Assembly (NCBI GenBank): GCA_934371505.1
Contig: CAKRNW010000006.1
Span: 1-37,639, forward strand
Direction of reading: 5' to 3'
Source of the DNA: an uncultured Lachnospiraceae bacterium
Lineage (GTDB): Bacteria > Bacillota > Clostridia > Lachnospirales > Lachnospiraceae
DNA length: 37,639 nucleotides
The position numbers and the translations under genes were made by a program. The notes under the pieces were generated by a model. It was not told the origin of the DNA. It saw only the letters and a list, made by a program, of their open reading frames with translations, and searched no databases. Shown here one piece after another: positions 1 through 7,983 of the stretch; within the stretch, counting starts at the first letter, position 1, and every line of letters starts with the position of its first letter.

Positions 1-1
1 A

Positions 2-526
2 TTACAGCGTTTTTCTATTCTGGACTTTCGTTCCCACAAGGTACACACAAACCGCAATCAGCGTGCCAATGATAGCTCCCGCCAGCACATCCGTGGGGTA
101 GTGAACCCCCACATAGAGTCTGGAAAAACCAATGAGAACTGCCAGCACCAGAAACCAGAAGCTGTACTTTTTCGGGAAACTGAGGAATAACACCACCGCT
201 GTGGCAAAGGAGGTTCCGGTGTGCCCGGAGGGGAAGGAATAGTCCACCGGCTTTTTCACCAGGTAAGTTAATCCCTCAATCACCTCGTAGGGTCTGGTTC
301 TCGCCACCAGATTTTTCAACAGCACATTGTCGATTAAGAAGGAAAACAATAGTGCCGCCACACACAGGATTCCCACTTTCCTTGTCTTTTTCGGAATGAG
401 CAGTCCTGCTGTGATGAGAATCCACAGAATTCCTGCATTGCCCAGACTGGTAATCACCACAAAAAACGGGGTCAGCACATCATTTCTCAGATTGTCCTGT
501 ATCCACAGGAGAATATTTTGTTCCAT
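2..526 (-). CDS. PAP2-family membrane phosphatase
   Basis: A 174-residue integral membrane phosphatase of the PAP2 (lipid phosphate phosphatase) superfamily. All three signature motifs are present: K-x6-RP at residues 71-79, PSGH at 99-102 and SR-x5-H-x3-D at 135-146, where the PSGH and last His are the catalytic histidines of the family. About five hydrophobic segments surround them. Such enzymes dephosphorylate undecaprenyl pyrophosphate or phosphatidic acid/PGP outside the membrane; which substrate applies cannot be read from sequence. The frame is open upstream to 595, but the ATG at 526 has a GGAGGA site that overlaps the stop codon of the upstream ABC-F gene, 13 bases away, so I chose it. 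It is the last gene of a three-gene minus-strand operon; its stop is at the window edge. Confidence 0.9.
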   Translation of the reverse strand: MEQNILLWIQDNLRNDVLTPFFVVITSLGNAGILWILITAGLLIPKKTRKVGILCVAALLFSFLIDNVLLKNLVARTRPYEVIEGLTYLVKKPVDYSFPSGHTGTSFATAVVLFLSFPKKYSFWFLVLAVLIGFSRLYVGVHYPTDVLAGAIIGTLIAVCVYLVGTKVQNRKTL

Positions 527-539
527 TGCGATTATCCTC

Positions 540-2093
540 CTACACTCTGGTGGACCATTTGGTGCAGTCCCACACATCCGTTGCAAGTCCCTCATAAAAT
601 TCCGGTTCGTGGCATACCATGAGGATGCTGCCCTTGTACTCCTGCAATGCCCGTTTCAGCTCCGTCTTGGCATCCACATCCAAATGGTTGGTAGGTTCGT
701 CCAACAGGAGGATATTGGTAGAACGGTTGATTAGTTTACATAATCTGACTTTTGCCTGCTCACCACCGCTGAGCACCTTCACCAGACTCTCGATATGTTT
801 GGTGGTCAGTCCGCACTTTGCCAGGGCAGAACGCACCTCATACTGGGTAAAGGCAGGAAAATCCTTCCAGATTTCCTCGATACAGGTGGTGGAAATATTC
901 TTGTCCATCTCCTGCTCAAAGTAGCCGATTTCCAGATAATCTCCCTGCTCCACCGTTCCTGCCAGGGGAGGAATCAGTCCCAGAATACTCTTGAGCAGAG
1001 TGGTTTTTCCGATACCGTTAGCACCGGTCAGCACGATTTTCTGTCCCCGCTCCATCTCCAAATCCAGGGGGCGGGACAAGGGTTCATCATAGCCGATGAC
1101 CAGTTCTTTGGTGGTAAAAATATAGCGTCCCGGTGTCCGTGCCTCCTTGAAACGAAACTCCGGCTTGGGTTTCTCCGACGCCAGTTCGATGACATCCATC
1201 TTGTCCAGCTTTTTCTGCCGGGACATCGCCATATTCCGGGTTGCCACCCTTGCTTTATTCCGTGCCACGAAATCCTTTAAATCTGCGATTTCCTTCTGTT
1301 GTTTGTTGTAGGCTGCCTCAAGCTGTGCCTTCTTCACCGCATAGACTTCCTCGAATTTGTCATAGTTTCCCACATAGCGGTTGAGCTGGAGATTATCCAT
1401 ATGGTAAATCAGGTTCACCACGCTGTTTAAGAAGGGAATATCGTGGGAAATGAGGATAAAGGCATTCTCGTAGTCGTTGAGATACCGTTTCAGCCACTCA
1501 ATATGCTCCACATCCAGATAGTTGGTAGGCTCATCCAAAAGGAGAATGTCCGGCTTTGCCAAAAGCAGCCTGCCCAGCAGCACCTTGGTACGCTGTCCGC
1601 CGGAAAGCTCTGTCACATCCCTGTCCATGCCGATTTCCATCAGTCCCAGTGCCCGTGCCACCTCATCCACTTTGGCATCAATCATATAAAAGTCGTGGTT
1701 GGTGAGCATGTCCTGGATAACGGAAAGGTCTTCCATCAGCTGCTCCAGTTCCTGCTCGTCTGCCTCCCCCATCTTGTCGCAGATCTCGTTCATCTGGGTT
1801 TCCATATCGTAGAGCCAGGCAAAGGCGCTGGACAACATATCCCGCACCGTCCGTCCTTTTTCCAGTACGGTGTGTTGGTCTAAGTAGCCCACCCGTACAT
1901 TTTTCGCCCATTCAATTTTGCCCTCATCCGGCTGTAATTTTCCGGTGATGATGCTCATGAAAGTGGATTTTCCCTCACCGTTTGCTCCGATGAGTCCGAT
2001 GTGCTCGCCTTTTAACAAGCGGAAGGAAACGTTGTCAAAAATGGCTCGGTCGCCAAATCCGTGGGTCAGATTTTCTACATTTAAAATACTCAA
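540..2093 (-). CDS. ABC-F family ATPase (YkpA/YbiT-like)
   Basis: A 517-residue soluble protein with two ABC ATPase domains and no membrane segments, hence the ABC-F class that acts on ribosomes rather than in transport. Domain 1 has Walker A GANGEGKST (36-44), signature LSGGQ (163-167) and Walker B ILLLDE (183-188). Domain 2 has Walker A GANGIGKTT (357-365), signature LSGGE (441-445) and ILLLDEPTNHLD (about 461-472). A charged interdomain linker lies at roughly 245-325. Length and absence of a C-terminal extension resemble the YkpA/YbiT housekeeping type more than the antibiotic-protection members, but that distinction is an inference. The start is TTG, preceded by AAAGGA at 9 bases. It lies 13 bases after the 5'-nucleotidase gene and 13 bases before the PAP2 gene, so it is probably co-transcribed. 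Confidence 0.92.
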   Translation of the reverse strand: MSILNVENLTHGFGDRAIFDNVSFRLLKGEHIGLIGANGEGKSTFMSIITGKLQPDEGKIEWAKNVRVGYLDQHTVLEKGRTVRDMLSSAFAWLYDMETQMNEICDKMGEADEQELEQLMEDLSVIQDMLTNHDFYMIDAKVDEVARALGLMEIGMDRDVTELSGGQRTKVLLGRLLLAKPDILLLDEPTNYLDVEHIEWLKRYLNDYENAFILISHDIPFLNSVVNLIYHMDNLQLNRYVGNYDKFEEVYAVKKAQLEAAYNKQQKEIADLKDFVARNKARVATRNMAMSRQKKLDKMDVIELASEKPKPEFRFKEARTPGRYIFTTKELVIGYDEPLSRPLDLEMERGQKIVLTGANGIGKTTLLKSILGLIPPLAGTVEQGDYLEIGYFEQEMDKNISTTCIEEIWKDFPAFTQYEVRSALAKCGLTTKHIESLVKVLSGGEQAKVRLCKLINRSTNILLLDEPTNHLDVDAKTELKRALQEYKGSILMVCHEPEFYEGLATDVWDCTKWSTRV

Positions 2094-2106
2094 TTTATCA
2101 GTTCCT

Positions 2107-4035
2107 TTACTTTCTCTTTTTTCTTCTGATGTGTTTTACCACCCCGCAGATTCCTGCGATGATACCAGCCACCAGTGCTAACAGTACCACGATCACACCA
2201 ATGAGCATGCCGGTGGTCTTATTGGGTGCTTTTATCAGCTCCCAAAGGTTATAGCTGTCGGAAATCAGTTTCCTCCCAAAGGGTGTCGCATAGTCGGCGG
2301 GAATCTGGCCATCTGCACCGAAACTGTTTAAGTAATCTGCCAGTGCTACCCAGGCTTTTACCTCATTGCCCTGGGCATCGTGGAGGATCAGGGTATCATA
2401 ATCCGTCACCACATTGCCTGCGGCATCCTTCGGCTCCACGGAAAGCAGTCCGAAGGACTGGGCTTTCACTGCGCCAATCATCTGACAGGTATACAAATCC
2501 GTCACAACACGGTAAAGTTTATCGTCCTTGGGAATGGACACCGTTGTGCCATCCTCCTGTTCCAGCCACATGTCGGTCACTTTATTTAAAAGAATGCGGT
2601 GCTTGTTGTACGCCCAGCCACAGCCGCTGACATAAAGTTCCACGCCGGTGACATAGGGGGAAAGGGAGGCATCAATCTCTGCCGCATTGTGCAGTTCCCT
2701 GCCGGTAAGATAGAAAGAAACCAGAGGATACCCCGGTACACCGTCTGCACCGATTCCCAGAGACATCACCTCAAAGGCATCTGCCACCGTCACCTCTCCC
2801 TTGGGGATGGTAGTGCGGATGACACCGGAAGGGGTTACTGCCACATCGATGGGGATGTAGCCTGCTCCTTCCACTTCCTTCATCTTCTGGATATAGGAAT
2901 CGGAAATTAGTTCACCTTCCTCATCCTCTCCCCGCATGCTCCATATGGTATCAATGTCATGGAAGGTGATATTGTTTTCTGTCAGCACCTGGTCGGCATG
3001 ATAGCCAAACCTGCTGAAATACTGCCTATCTGCCTCCGCCTTATAATCCGCCAGAATCTGGGCAATTTCTTCATCCCCTCCGGTCATTCCGGCGACTTTA
3101 TTTAACACATAGCTGTCCATGCTCCAGCGTCCGTCCGCTTTCTGTGTCAGGCAGAGCTGCCCCAGGTTTTCCGCGTAGGAACCCGCACAGACCACATAGG
3201 TATCGCCGTGGACGATGGGTTTGTCTACCTTGGAATGGGTATGTCCACTGATAATCACATCAATCTCCGGAACTGCCAGGGCCAGCTGCTCGTCCTCGGA
3301 CTTCTCCAGATTATCCCAGATGCCGCTATGGGAAAGGCAGATAATGATATCCACATCCTGAGTCTGCAGCTCCTTCACTACCTGTTTTGCCGTCTCCACG
3401 GTGTCCTCAAAGGTAAGGCTGGAAAGAGGGGCGCAGTAGGCAGAGTCCACGCCCATCAAACCGAAAATTCCCGCTTTCACGCCGCCCCGCTGGATAATGG
3501 TATAGTCCTTTGCTCCATAGGCATCCATGGCATCCTTAATTAACAGGTTGTCCTCGGAGGTATTTTTGCTCCAGTCGATGTTGGCGCAAAGCAGCTGGGG
3601 GAGCTGCAAAGTGGGGTCGTTTTCCTGATTGGCTGCTGCCGCCTTTAGCATACTGGCAAAGCCCTGGGGACGGTAGTCAAACTCATGGTTGCCGATGGTG
3701 GTGGCATCAAAACCCATGCGTCCCAGCATGGTAAGTTCCACCGCACTCTCCGCATAGATGGTCTGATACAGGGTTCCCATTGAGAAATCGCCGCCATCCA
3801 GTACAAAGGTAGCGTCCTGTTCCTTTTTCGCCTCGTCGATATAGTCTTTGATAACGGCACAATTTTCTGTGTCCTTTGTCTCCATGTAGGAATGAATATC
3901 ATGGGTAAACAGAATCTGAATTTGTTTTTCCTCACTTTCCGCCTGTGCCATGCTGCCTGCACCCAGAACGCCTGCTACGGTCAGTACTGCAGCAAGCATG
4001 CCCGCTGCGTAGTGTTTCCAATGGTTTCGTTTCAT
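2107..4035 (-). CDS. Secreted membrane-anchored 5'-nucleotidase / metallophosphatase
   Basis: A 642-residue protein of the UshA/CpdB-type 5'-nucleotidase family, which releases phosphate and nucleosides from nucleotides outside the cell. The N-terminus is a signal peptide (basic start, long hydrophobic run, AQA-type cleavage region). The metallophosphatase half shows LFTHDIH, DGGDF, GNHEFD and GHTHSK metal-ligand motifs; the second half fits the 5'-nucleotidase C-terminal substrate domain. A transmembrane helix and a basic RRKKRK tail end the protein, so it stays anchored. I chose ATG 4035 because GAGGAC sits 6-7 bases ahead; an in-frame ATG at 4062 has no clear ribosome site. It is the first gene of the minus operon with ABC-F and PAP2, and its promoter overlaps that of the divergent MATE gene. 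With the permease at 5589 it suggests purine scavenging. Confidence 0.9.
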   Translation of the reverse strand: MKRNHWKHYAAGMLAAVLTVAGVLGAGSMAQAESEEKQIQILFTHDIHSYMETKDTENCAVIKDYIDEAKKEQDATFVLDGGDFSMGTLYQTIYAESAVELTMLGRMGFDATTIGNHEFDYRPQGFASMLKAAAANQENDPTLQLPQLLCANIDWSKNTSEDNLLIKDAMDAYGAKDYTIIQRGGVKAGIFGLMGVDSAYCAPLSSLTFEDTVETAKQVVKELQTQDVDIIICLSHSGIWDNLEKSEDEQLALAVPEIDVIISGHTHSKVDKPIVHGDTYVVCAGSYAENLGQLCLTQKADGRWSMDSYVLNKVAGMTGGDEEIAQILADYKAEADRQYFSRFGYHADQVLTENNITFHDIDTIWSMRGEDEEGELISDSYIQKMKEVEGAGYIPIDVAVTPSGVIRTTIPKGEVTVADAFEVMSLGIGADGVPGYPLVSFYLTGRELHNAAEIDASLSPYVTGVELYVSGCGWAYNKHRILLNKVTDMWLEQEDGTTVSIPKDDKLYRVVTDLYTCQMIGAVKAQSFGLLSVEPKDAAGNVVTDYDTLILHDAQGNEVKAWVALADYLNSFGADGQIPADYATPFGRKLISDSYNLWELIKAPNKTTGMLIGVIVVLLALVAGIIAGICGVVKHIRRKKRK

Positions 4036-4088
4036 GCTTTTGTCCTCATTTGCTTGTTTCATTTAAGATCGTTTTGTTCCATAAAAGT

Positions 4089-4097
4089 AGTATAGCA
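4089..4097 (-). promoter_or_regulatory. Candidate extended -10 promoter of the 5'-nucleotidase operon
   Basis: On the minus strand the sequence TGCTATACT is an extended -10 element about 30 bases before the 4062 ATG. No good -35 is found at the right distance, which fits an extended -10 promoter. It lies only 4 bases from the -35 of the divergent MATE promoter. Confidence 0.45.
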
Positions 4098-4101
4098 AAA
4101 T

Positions 4102-4131
4102 TTGACCGTAAAAAAAAGATAGGTGTATAAT
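4102..4131 (+). promoter_or_regulatory. SigA-type promoter of the MATE gene
   Basis: TTGACC (4102-4107), an 18-base spacer and a perfect TATAAT (4126-4131). The expected start point near 4138 leaves a leader of under 20 bases, which excludes the in-frame ATG at 4123 as the translation start and supports 4156. Confidence 0.8.
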
Positions 4132-4155
4132 AATAGGAATATAAGGGAGAATGAT

Positions 4156-5496
4156 ATGACACAAAAACCATTACTCAAAACGACTCTCAATATGGCCTGG
4201 CCCGCAATTCTGGAATCCTTTTTTACCGCCCTCACGGGACTGATTGACTCCTTTATGGTGTCCTCCTTAGGTTCCTCCGCAGTGGCTGCCATCGGGCTTA
4301 CCACACAGCCCAAATTCCTGGGACTGTCCCTTTTCTTTGCCATGAATGTGGCAATCTCTGCACTGGTGGCAAGACGGCGGGGTGAACAGAAACGGGAGGA
4401 TGCCAACCGGATTACCTTTACCGCCGTCACCCTCATTGTAACTTTTGCCATTCTGATCAGCATCCTTCTGGTACTGGCGGCCTCCCCCATTATCAATTTC
4501 TGCGGTTCCTCCGAGGACACCCACGATATGGCAGTGGCTTATTTCCAGATTATCATGGGCGGCATGATTTTTAACTGCATCCAGATGGGTATCAATGCAG
4601 CACAGCGGGGCGCCGGCAACACCCAGATTACCATGCGTACCAATGTTACCTCCAGTGTGGTCAATATCATCATGAACTATCTGCTGATTAACGGGCACTT
4701 GGGCTTTCCTGCCCTTGGCATCCGGGGAGCTGCCCTGGCAACGGTACTGGGCACCGTGGTGGCATGTATTATGAGTATTTTATCCATCCGCAACCCGGAG
4801 GGCTTTATCAGTCTGCCCTATATGCTGCAGGAAAAACTTTATTTCACCGTTTCTTCCATGAAAAATATCTTCCATGTGGGCTACAGTGTGTTCTTTGAAC
4901 AGGTTCTGATGCGGTTCGGCTTTATGATGACGGCAGTGATGGCTGCACATCAGGGCACCGCTGCCATGGCAGCCCACCAGGTTGGCATGAACATCATGGG
5001 ACTTTCCTTCTCCTTCGGGGACGGACTTCAGGCAACGGCAGTGGCTCTGATTGGACGAAGTCTTGGAGAAAATAACCCGGAGCTTGCCAAACGCTACGGC
5101 ACCACCTGCCGCAAGATTGGCTATGTGATTTCCGCAGCACTGGCGGTGATTTATTTTGTGGGTGCGGAGGGGCTGTACCGGCTGTTCTTCGAGGATGAGG
5201 AAATTATCCAGATTGGTATCAACATCATGCACGTGATTATCTTTGTCGTTATCTTGCAGATTTCCCAGGTGATTTACATGGGCTGTCTGCGGGGTGCAGG
5301 GGACACCCTTTATACTGCTATCGCCTCCACCATCAGCGTCACCATTATCCGTACCCTGTTTTCCTGGCTGGGCTGCTATGTGTTTGGCTGGGGCATCATC
5401 GGTATCTGGATGGGCGTGGTTGCCGACCAGTTATCCCGTTTCATTTTTGCCACAGTGCGTTTTAAACAGGGACGCTGGACGCAAATCAAAATCTAG
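4156..5496 (+). CDS. MATE-family multidrug/Na+ antiporter
   Basis: A 446-residue polytopic membrane protein with about twelve hydrophobic segments arranged as two similar halves, as in MATE exporters of the NorM/DinF superfamily. The N-terminal region (PAILESFFTALTGLIDSFMV) and the repeated pattern around residues 240-270 match the family. MATE proteins export cationic drugs or metabolites using Na+ or H+; the substrate here is unknown. The ATG at 4156 has AAGGGAG 7 bases upstream, and the promoter's -10 lies downstream of the next possible ATG. The TAG stop (5494-5496) forms the first bases of a structured leader in front of the downstream permease, so ribosomes ending here could influence permease translation. 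Confidence 0.92.
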   Translation: MTQKPLLKTTLNMAWPAILESFFTALTGLIDSFMVSSLGSSAVAAIGLTTQPKFLGLSLFFAMNVAISALVARRRGEQKREDANRITFTAVTLIVTFAILISILLVLAASPIINFCGSSEDTHDMAVAYFQIIMGGMIFNCIQMGINAAQRGAGNTQITMRTNVTSSVVNIIMNYLLINGHLGFPALGIRGAALATVLGTVVACIMSILSIRNPEGFISLPYMLQEKLYFTVSSMKNIFHVGYSVFFEQVLMRFGFMMTAVMAAHQGTAAMAAHQVGMNIMGLSFSFGDGLQATAVALIGRSLGENNPELAKRYGTTCRKIGYVISAALAVIYFVGAEGLYRLFFEDEEIIQIGINIMHVIIFVVILQISQVIYMGCLRGAGDTLYTAIASTISVTIIRTLFSWLGCYVFGWGIIGIWMGVVADQLSRFIFATVRFKQGRWTQIKI

Positions 5497-5588
5497 TCGT
5501 TGCAGACTTCTCCTATGTCGTGTAGAATACTTGAGGGGTATAAAATCATACTACACTCCGAAACGACTAACACGAAAAGGAGAAGAAG
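5494..5588 (+). promoter_or_regulatory. Structured leader with two exclusive folds, one masking the permease ribosome site
   Basis: Fold A pairs TAGTCGTT (5494-5501) with AACGACTA (5562-5569), 8 perfect base pairs, and encloses GTGTAG (5520-5525) paired with CTACAC (5551-5556). Fold B pairs CTTCTCCT (5507-5514) with AGGAGAAG (5578-5585) and TCGTGT (5518-5523) with ACACGA (5570-5575), giving 14 pairs around a small 3x2 internal loop. Fold B buries the AGGAG ribosome site of the ATG at 5589. The folds compete: 5520-5523 are used by both, and the 8-bp stem of fold A crosses fold B. This is read by eye; no energy calculation was made. The core does not match the purine riboswitch. Confidence 0.55.
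5500..5528 (+). promoter_or_regulatory. Weak candidate promoter inside the permease leader
   Basis: TTGCAG (5500-5505), a 17-base spacer and TAGAAT (5523-5528). The -10 is good and the -35 poor. If used, the transcript would start near 5535 and lack the 5' arms of the leader stems, in which case the inverted repeats would act as DNA sites or only in read-through RNA. Confidence 0.3.
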
Positions 5589-6947
5589 ATGTTAGAAAAA
5601 CTATTTAAGTTGAAGGAAAACAACACAAATGTCAAAACCGAAGTCATCGCCGGTGTTACCACCTTTATGACGATGGCGTACATTCTGGCGGTCAATCCGT
5701 CCATCCTGTCTGCCTCCGGCATGGACAGTCAGGCTCTGGTAATCGCAACCGCTCTTGCCGCATTTATCGGCACTCTTGCGATGGCGCTGCTTGCCAACTA
5801 TCCCTTTGCGCTGGCTCCGGGACTTGGCTTAAACGCTTACTTTGCATATACCGTATGCGGTGAGATGGGTTACTCCTGGCAGATTGCCCTGCTGGCAGTT
5901 TTTGTAGAAGGTCTGGTTTTTATCCTTCTGTCCCTCACCAATGTGCGTGAGGCAATCTTCAACGCCATTCCCATGCAGTTAAAGAGAGGCGTATCCGTTG
6001 GTATCGGTCTGTTCATTGCCTTCATCGGTTTCCAGAACGCCGGTATCGTTGTGAATTCTGATTCCACTCTGGTGACAGTCATCGATTTCACCGCAGATTT
6101 CCACACCGCAGGCATCTGCGCTCTGTTGGCAGTCATTGGTACTTTTATCATTGCTATTTTACATATTAAAAAAATAAAAGGCTCCATCCTCATCGGTATC
6201 TTCGCCACCTGGATTCTGGGTGTTATCTGCCAGCTTACCGGACTTTACACTGTCACTCCCGATGCTGGTTACTATTCCCTGATTCCTTCCTGGAGTTCCT
6301 TTAACTTAGGTGCTATTGGTCTGACCTTCGGACAGTGTTTCCGCGCTGATTTCTCCGGTGTCAGCATCATCAACTTTATCGTTGTGGTATTTGCTTTCCT
6401 GTTCGTGGATATTTTCGATACCCTGGGTACTCTCATTGGATGTGCCAACAAAGCAAATATGTTAGACAAAGAGGGCAAGCTTCCCCGCATCAAACAGGCT
6501 CTGTTAGCAGACGCCATCGCAACCTCCGCCGGTGCGGTTCTGGGTACTTCCACCACCACCACCTTCGTAGAGAGTTCCGCTGGTGTGGCAGAAGGCGGAC
6601 GTACTGGCCTGTCCTCCGCAGTGACCGGTCTGCTGTTCCTGTTATCCGTATTCCTGGCACCCATTTTTGTAACCATTCCGGGCTTTGCAACCGCTCCTGC
6701 GCTGCTGTTCGTTGGTTTCTTAATGATCAGTGCCGTCGTACAGATTGACTTTAACGACTTAACCGAGGCGATTCCCGCTTACCTCTGCCTGTTGGCTATG
6801 CCTCTGATGTACAGCATCTCCGAAGGTATCGCTGTCGGCGTTATCTCCTATGTAGTCATTAACCTGGTATGCGGCAAAGCAAAGAAAGTCACTCCTTTAA
6901 TGTATATTCTGGCTGTTCTTTTTGTACTGAAGTACATCTTCCTGTAA
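5589..6947 (+). CDS. NCS2-family purine permease (PbuG/PbuO/AzgA type)
   Basis: A 452-residue transporter with about 12-14 membrane segments, of the AzgA-like branch of the NCS2 (nucleobase-cation symporter 2) family, which takes up hypoxanthine, guanine or adenine with protons. Visible hallmarks are the N-terminal EVIAGVTTFMTMAYILAVNP, the NPFALAPGLGLNAYFAYTV-like segment near residues 75-95, the FLFVDIFDTLGTLIG segment near 265, and the GTSTTTTFVESSAGVAEGGR loop near 318-337. The length is normal. The ATG at 5589 follows AGGAGAAGAAG, a strong site that can be masked by the leader hairpin. A terminator follows at 6972. It is probably co-transcribed with the MATE gene, 92 bases upstream, unless the weak internal promoter is used. 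The exact purine is inferred from the family. Confidence 0.92.
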   Translation: MLEKLFKLKENNTNVKTEVIAGVTTFMTMAYILAVNPSILSASGMDSQALVIATALAAFIGTLAMALLANYPFALAPGLGLNAYFAYTVCGEMGYSWQIALLAVFVEGLVFILLSLTNVREAIFNAIPMQLKRGVSVGIGLFIAFIGFQNAGIVVNSDSTLVTVIDFTADFHTAGICALLAVIGTFIIAILHIKKIKGSILIGIFATWILGVICQLTGLYTVTPDAGYYSLIPSWSSFNLGAIGLTFGQCFRADFSGVSIINFIVVVFAFLFVDIFDTLGTLIGCANKANMLDKEGKLPRIKQALLADAIATSAGAVLGTSTTTTFVESSAGVAEGGRTGLSSAVTGLLFLLSVFLAPIFVTIPGFATAPALLFVGFLMISAVVQIDFNDLTEAIPAYLCLLAMPLMYSISEGIAVGVISYVVINLVCGKAKKVTPLMYILAVLFVLKYIFL

Positions 6948-6971
6948 ACCAAAACATTCAGACATCGTAAT

Positions 6972-7009
6972 ACCCCGGTCATCTCTTCCGATGACCGGGG
7001 TTACTTTTT
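6972..7009 (+). terminator. Rho-independent terminator after the purine permease
   Basis: Perfect 12-bp stem ACCCCGGTCATC (6972-6983) with GATGACCGGGGT (6990-7001), 6-base loop and a T-rich tail. It separates this gene from the convergent lipoprotein gene that ends at 7031. Confidence 0.9.
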
Positions 7010-7030
7010 CCATCTTTCTAACGGAAGTCT

Positions 7031-7906
7031 TTATTTTCCAAGCATTAAATATCTTCCGCTTTCCTGGTCTTCATTAAGGTCATTGCACAGATAAGCAGTG
7101 CCGTCAATTCCATCCAGGGATTCTAATAACTGCCCTCCAATGGCATAAGAGCCATCACTGTGAGTCAGCACAACATAATGCTCCGTTCCGTCTTCTGCTC
7201 CCACACATAGGATCAGGTCATGCCAGTCATCCTGGGTGTTGTTGCTCACAACAATGGGCATGTAAAGATGACTGAAATCCTTTTCGACTTGCAGTCCCCC
7301 CTCTTTTTCCAGAATCAGGGAACCCATGCTTCCGGCGGCTTCTGTTGTTTTTGGTCCCACCAGAATTGCAAAAATTTCATCTGCACCGTCTCCGTTGAGA
7401 TCGATGCGGTCATAATAATATCTGGTCTGTTTACTGATTTCCTCTGTAAGTCCGTAGTGACGAATCAGTAAACCTTCCAACTCCGGATCTTCTTCCAGAG
7501 ATGCTTCATTGCGATCCATAAAGCCCGGCAGCTCCGTGGCAAAGTTACTGGCATTTTCCACTTCAAGGCTAACCATCTGCATCTCTGACAGCATCTGGGT
7601 TTCTACCTCCCGGAGCTGTTCTTTTTCTGTTTCCTTATCTGCCTGTGAAACGGCGCCCTGGGTCTGTTCCCGGCCGGCGGTTTCCACAACGTTCTTTTCT
7701 GCCGTAGTTTCCGGATCCTCTTCTGTCTCTAAAGTGACCGTCTCCGCTTGTTCTTCCTCTACACTATCCTGTTTCTCTGCGGTATCGTTTGCAGCTTCCA
7801 CGGTTTCCTTCGTGGCATTTGCGGCTGTCCTTCCGCATCCCGCCAGGGAAACGCCGAGCAACAACATGAGTATCAAAAAAAGAACCCCGTAACGCCTTCT
7901 CTGCAT
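7031..7906 (-). CDS. Predicted lipoprotein with acidic linker, function unknown
   Basis: A 291-residue exported lipoprotein. The N-terminus is basic, then hydrophobic, ending in the lipobox LAGC with lipidated Cys24. Residues 30-115 are rich in Glu, Thr and Ala and look like a disordered spacer. The C-terminal part (about 125-291) is folded-looking and contains DLNGDGADEIF, a short calcium-loop-like pattern found in FG-GAP/VCBS-type and similar extracellular domains. I do not recognise a specific family and assign no function. The ATG at 7906 has GAGGT about 7 bases ahead. It lies 78 bases after aroA on the same strand, with its own possible promoter at a palindrome (7924-7937). No terminator separates it from aroA. 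Confidence 0.8.
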   Translation of the reverse strand: MQRRRYGVLFLILMLLLGVSLAGCGRTAANATKETVEAANDTAEKQDSVEEEQAETVTLETEEDPETTAEKNVVETAGREQTQGAVSQADKETEKEQLREVETQMLSEMQMVSLEVENASNFATELPGFMDRNEASLEEDPELEGLLIRHYGLTEEISKQTRYYYDRIDLNGDGADEIFAILVGPKTTEAAGSMGSLILEKEGGLQVEKDFSHLYMPIVVSNNTQDDWHDLILCVGAEDGTEHYVVLTHSDGSYAIGGQLLESLDGIDGTAYLCNDLNEDQESGRYLMLGK

Positions 7907-7923
7907 ATCATAACCTCACTTTT

Positions 7924-7939
7924 TCATAAGCTTATGATA
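7924..7939 (-). promoter_or_regulatory. 14-bp palindrome overlapping a candidate -10 of the lipoprotein gene
   Basis: TCATAAGCTTATGA (7924-7937) is a perfect palindrome. On the minus strand it overlaps a -10-like TATCAT (7939-7934). Just upstream on that strand ACCCCT occurs twice, 12 bases apart. No good -35 is seen, which suggests an activator-dependent or repressed promoter. Confidence 0.4.
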
Positions 7940-7983
7940 CAGGGGTACTATTAGGGGTTCTTAAACAAAACTTTAAGATTTTT

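Noticed and set aside
5494..5588. Classical purine riboswitch or PurR boxes before the NCS2 permease
   Set aside because: The three-way junction core is absent. Two CGAA cores occur, but both on the same strand, not in the inverted arrangement of PurBoxes.
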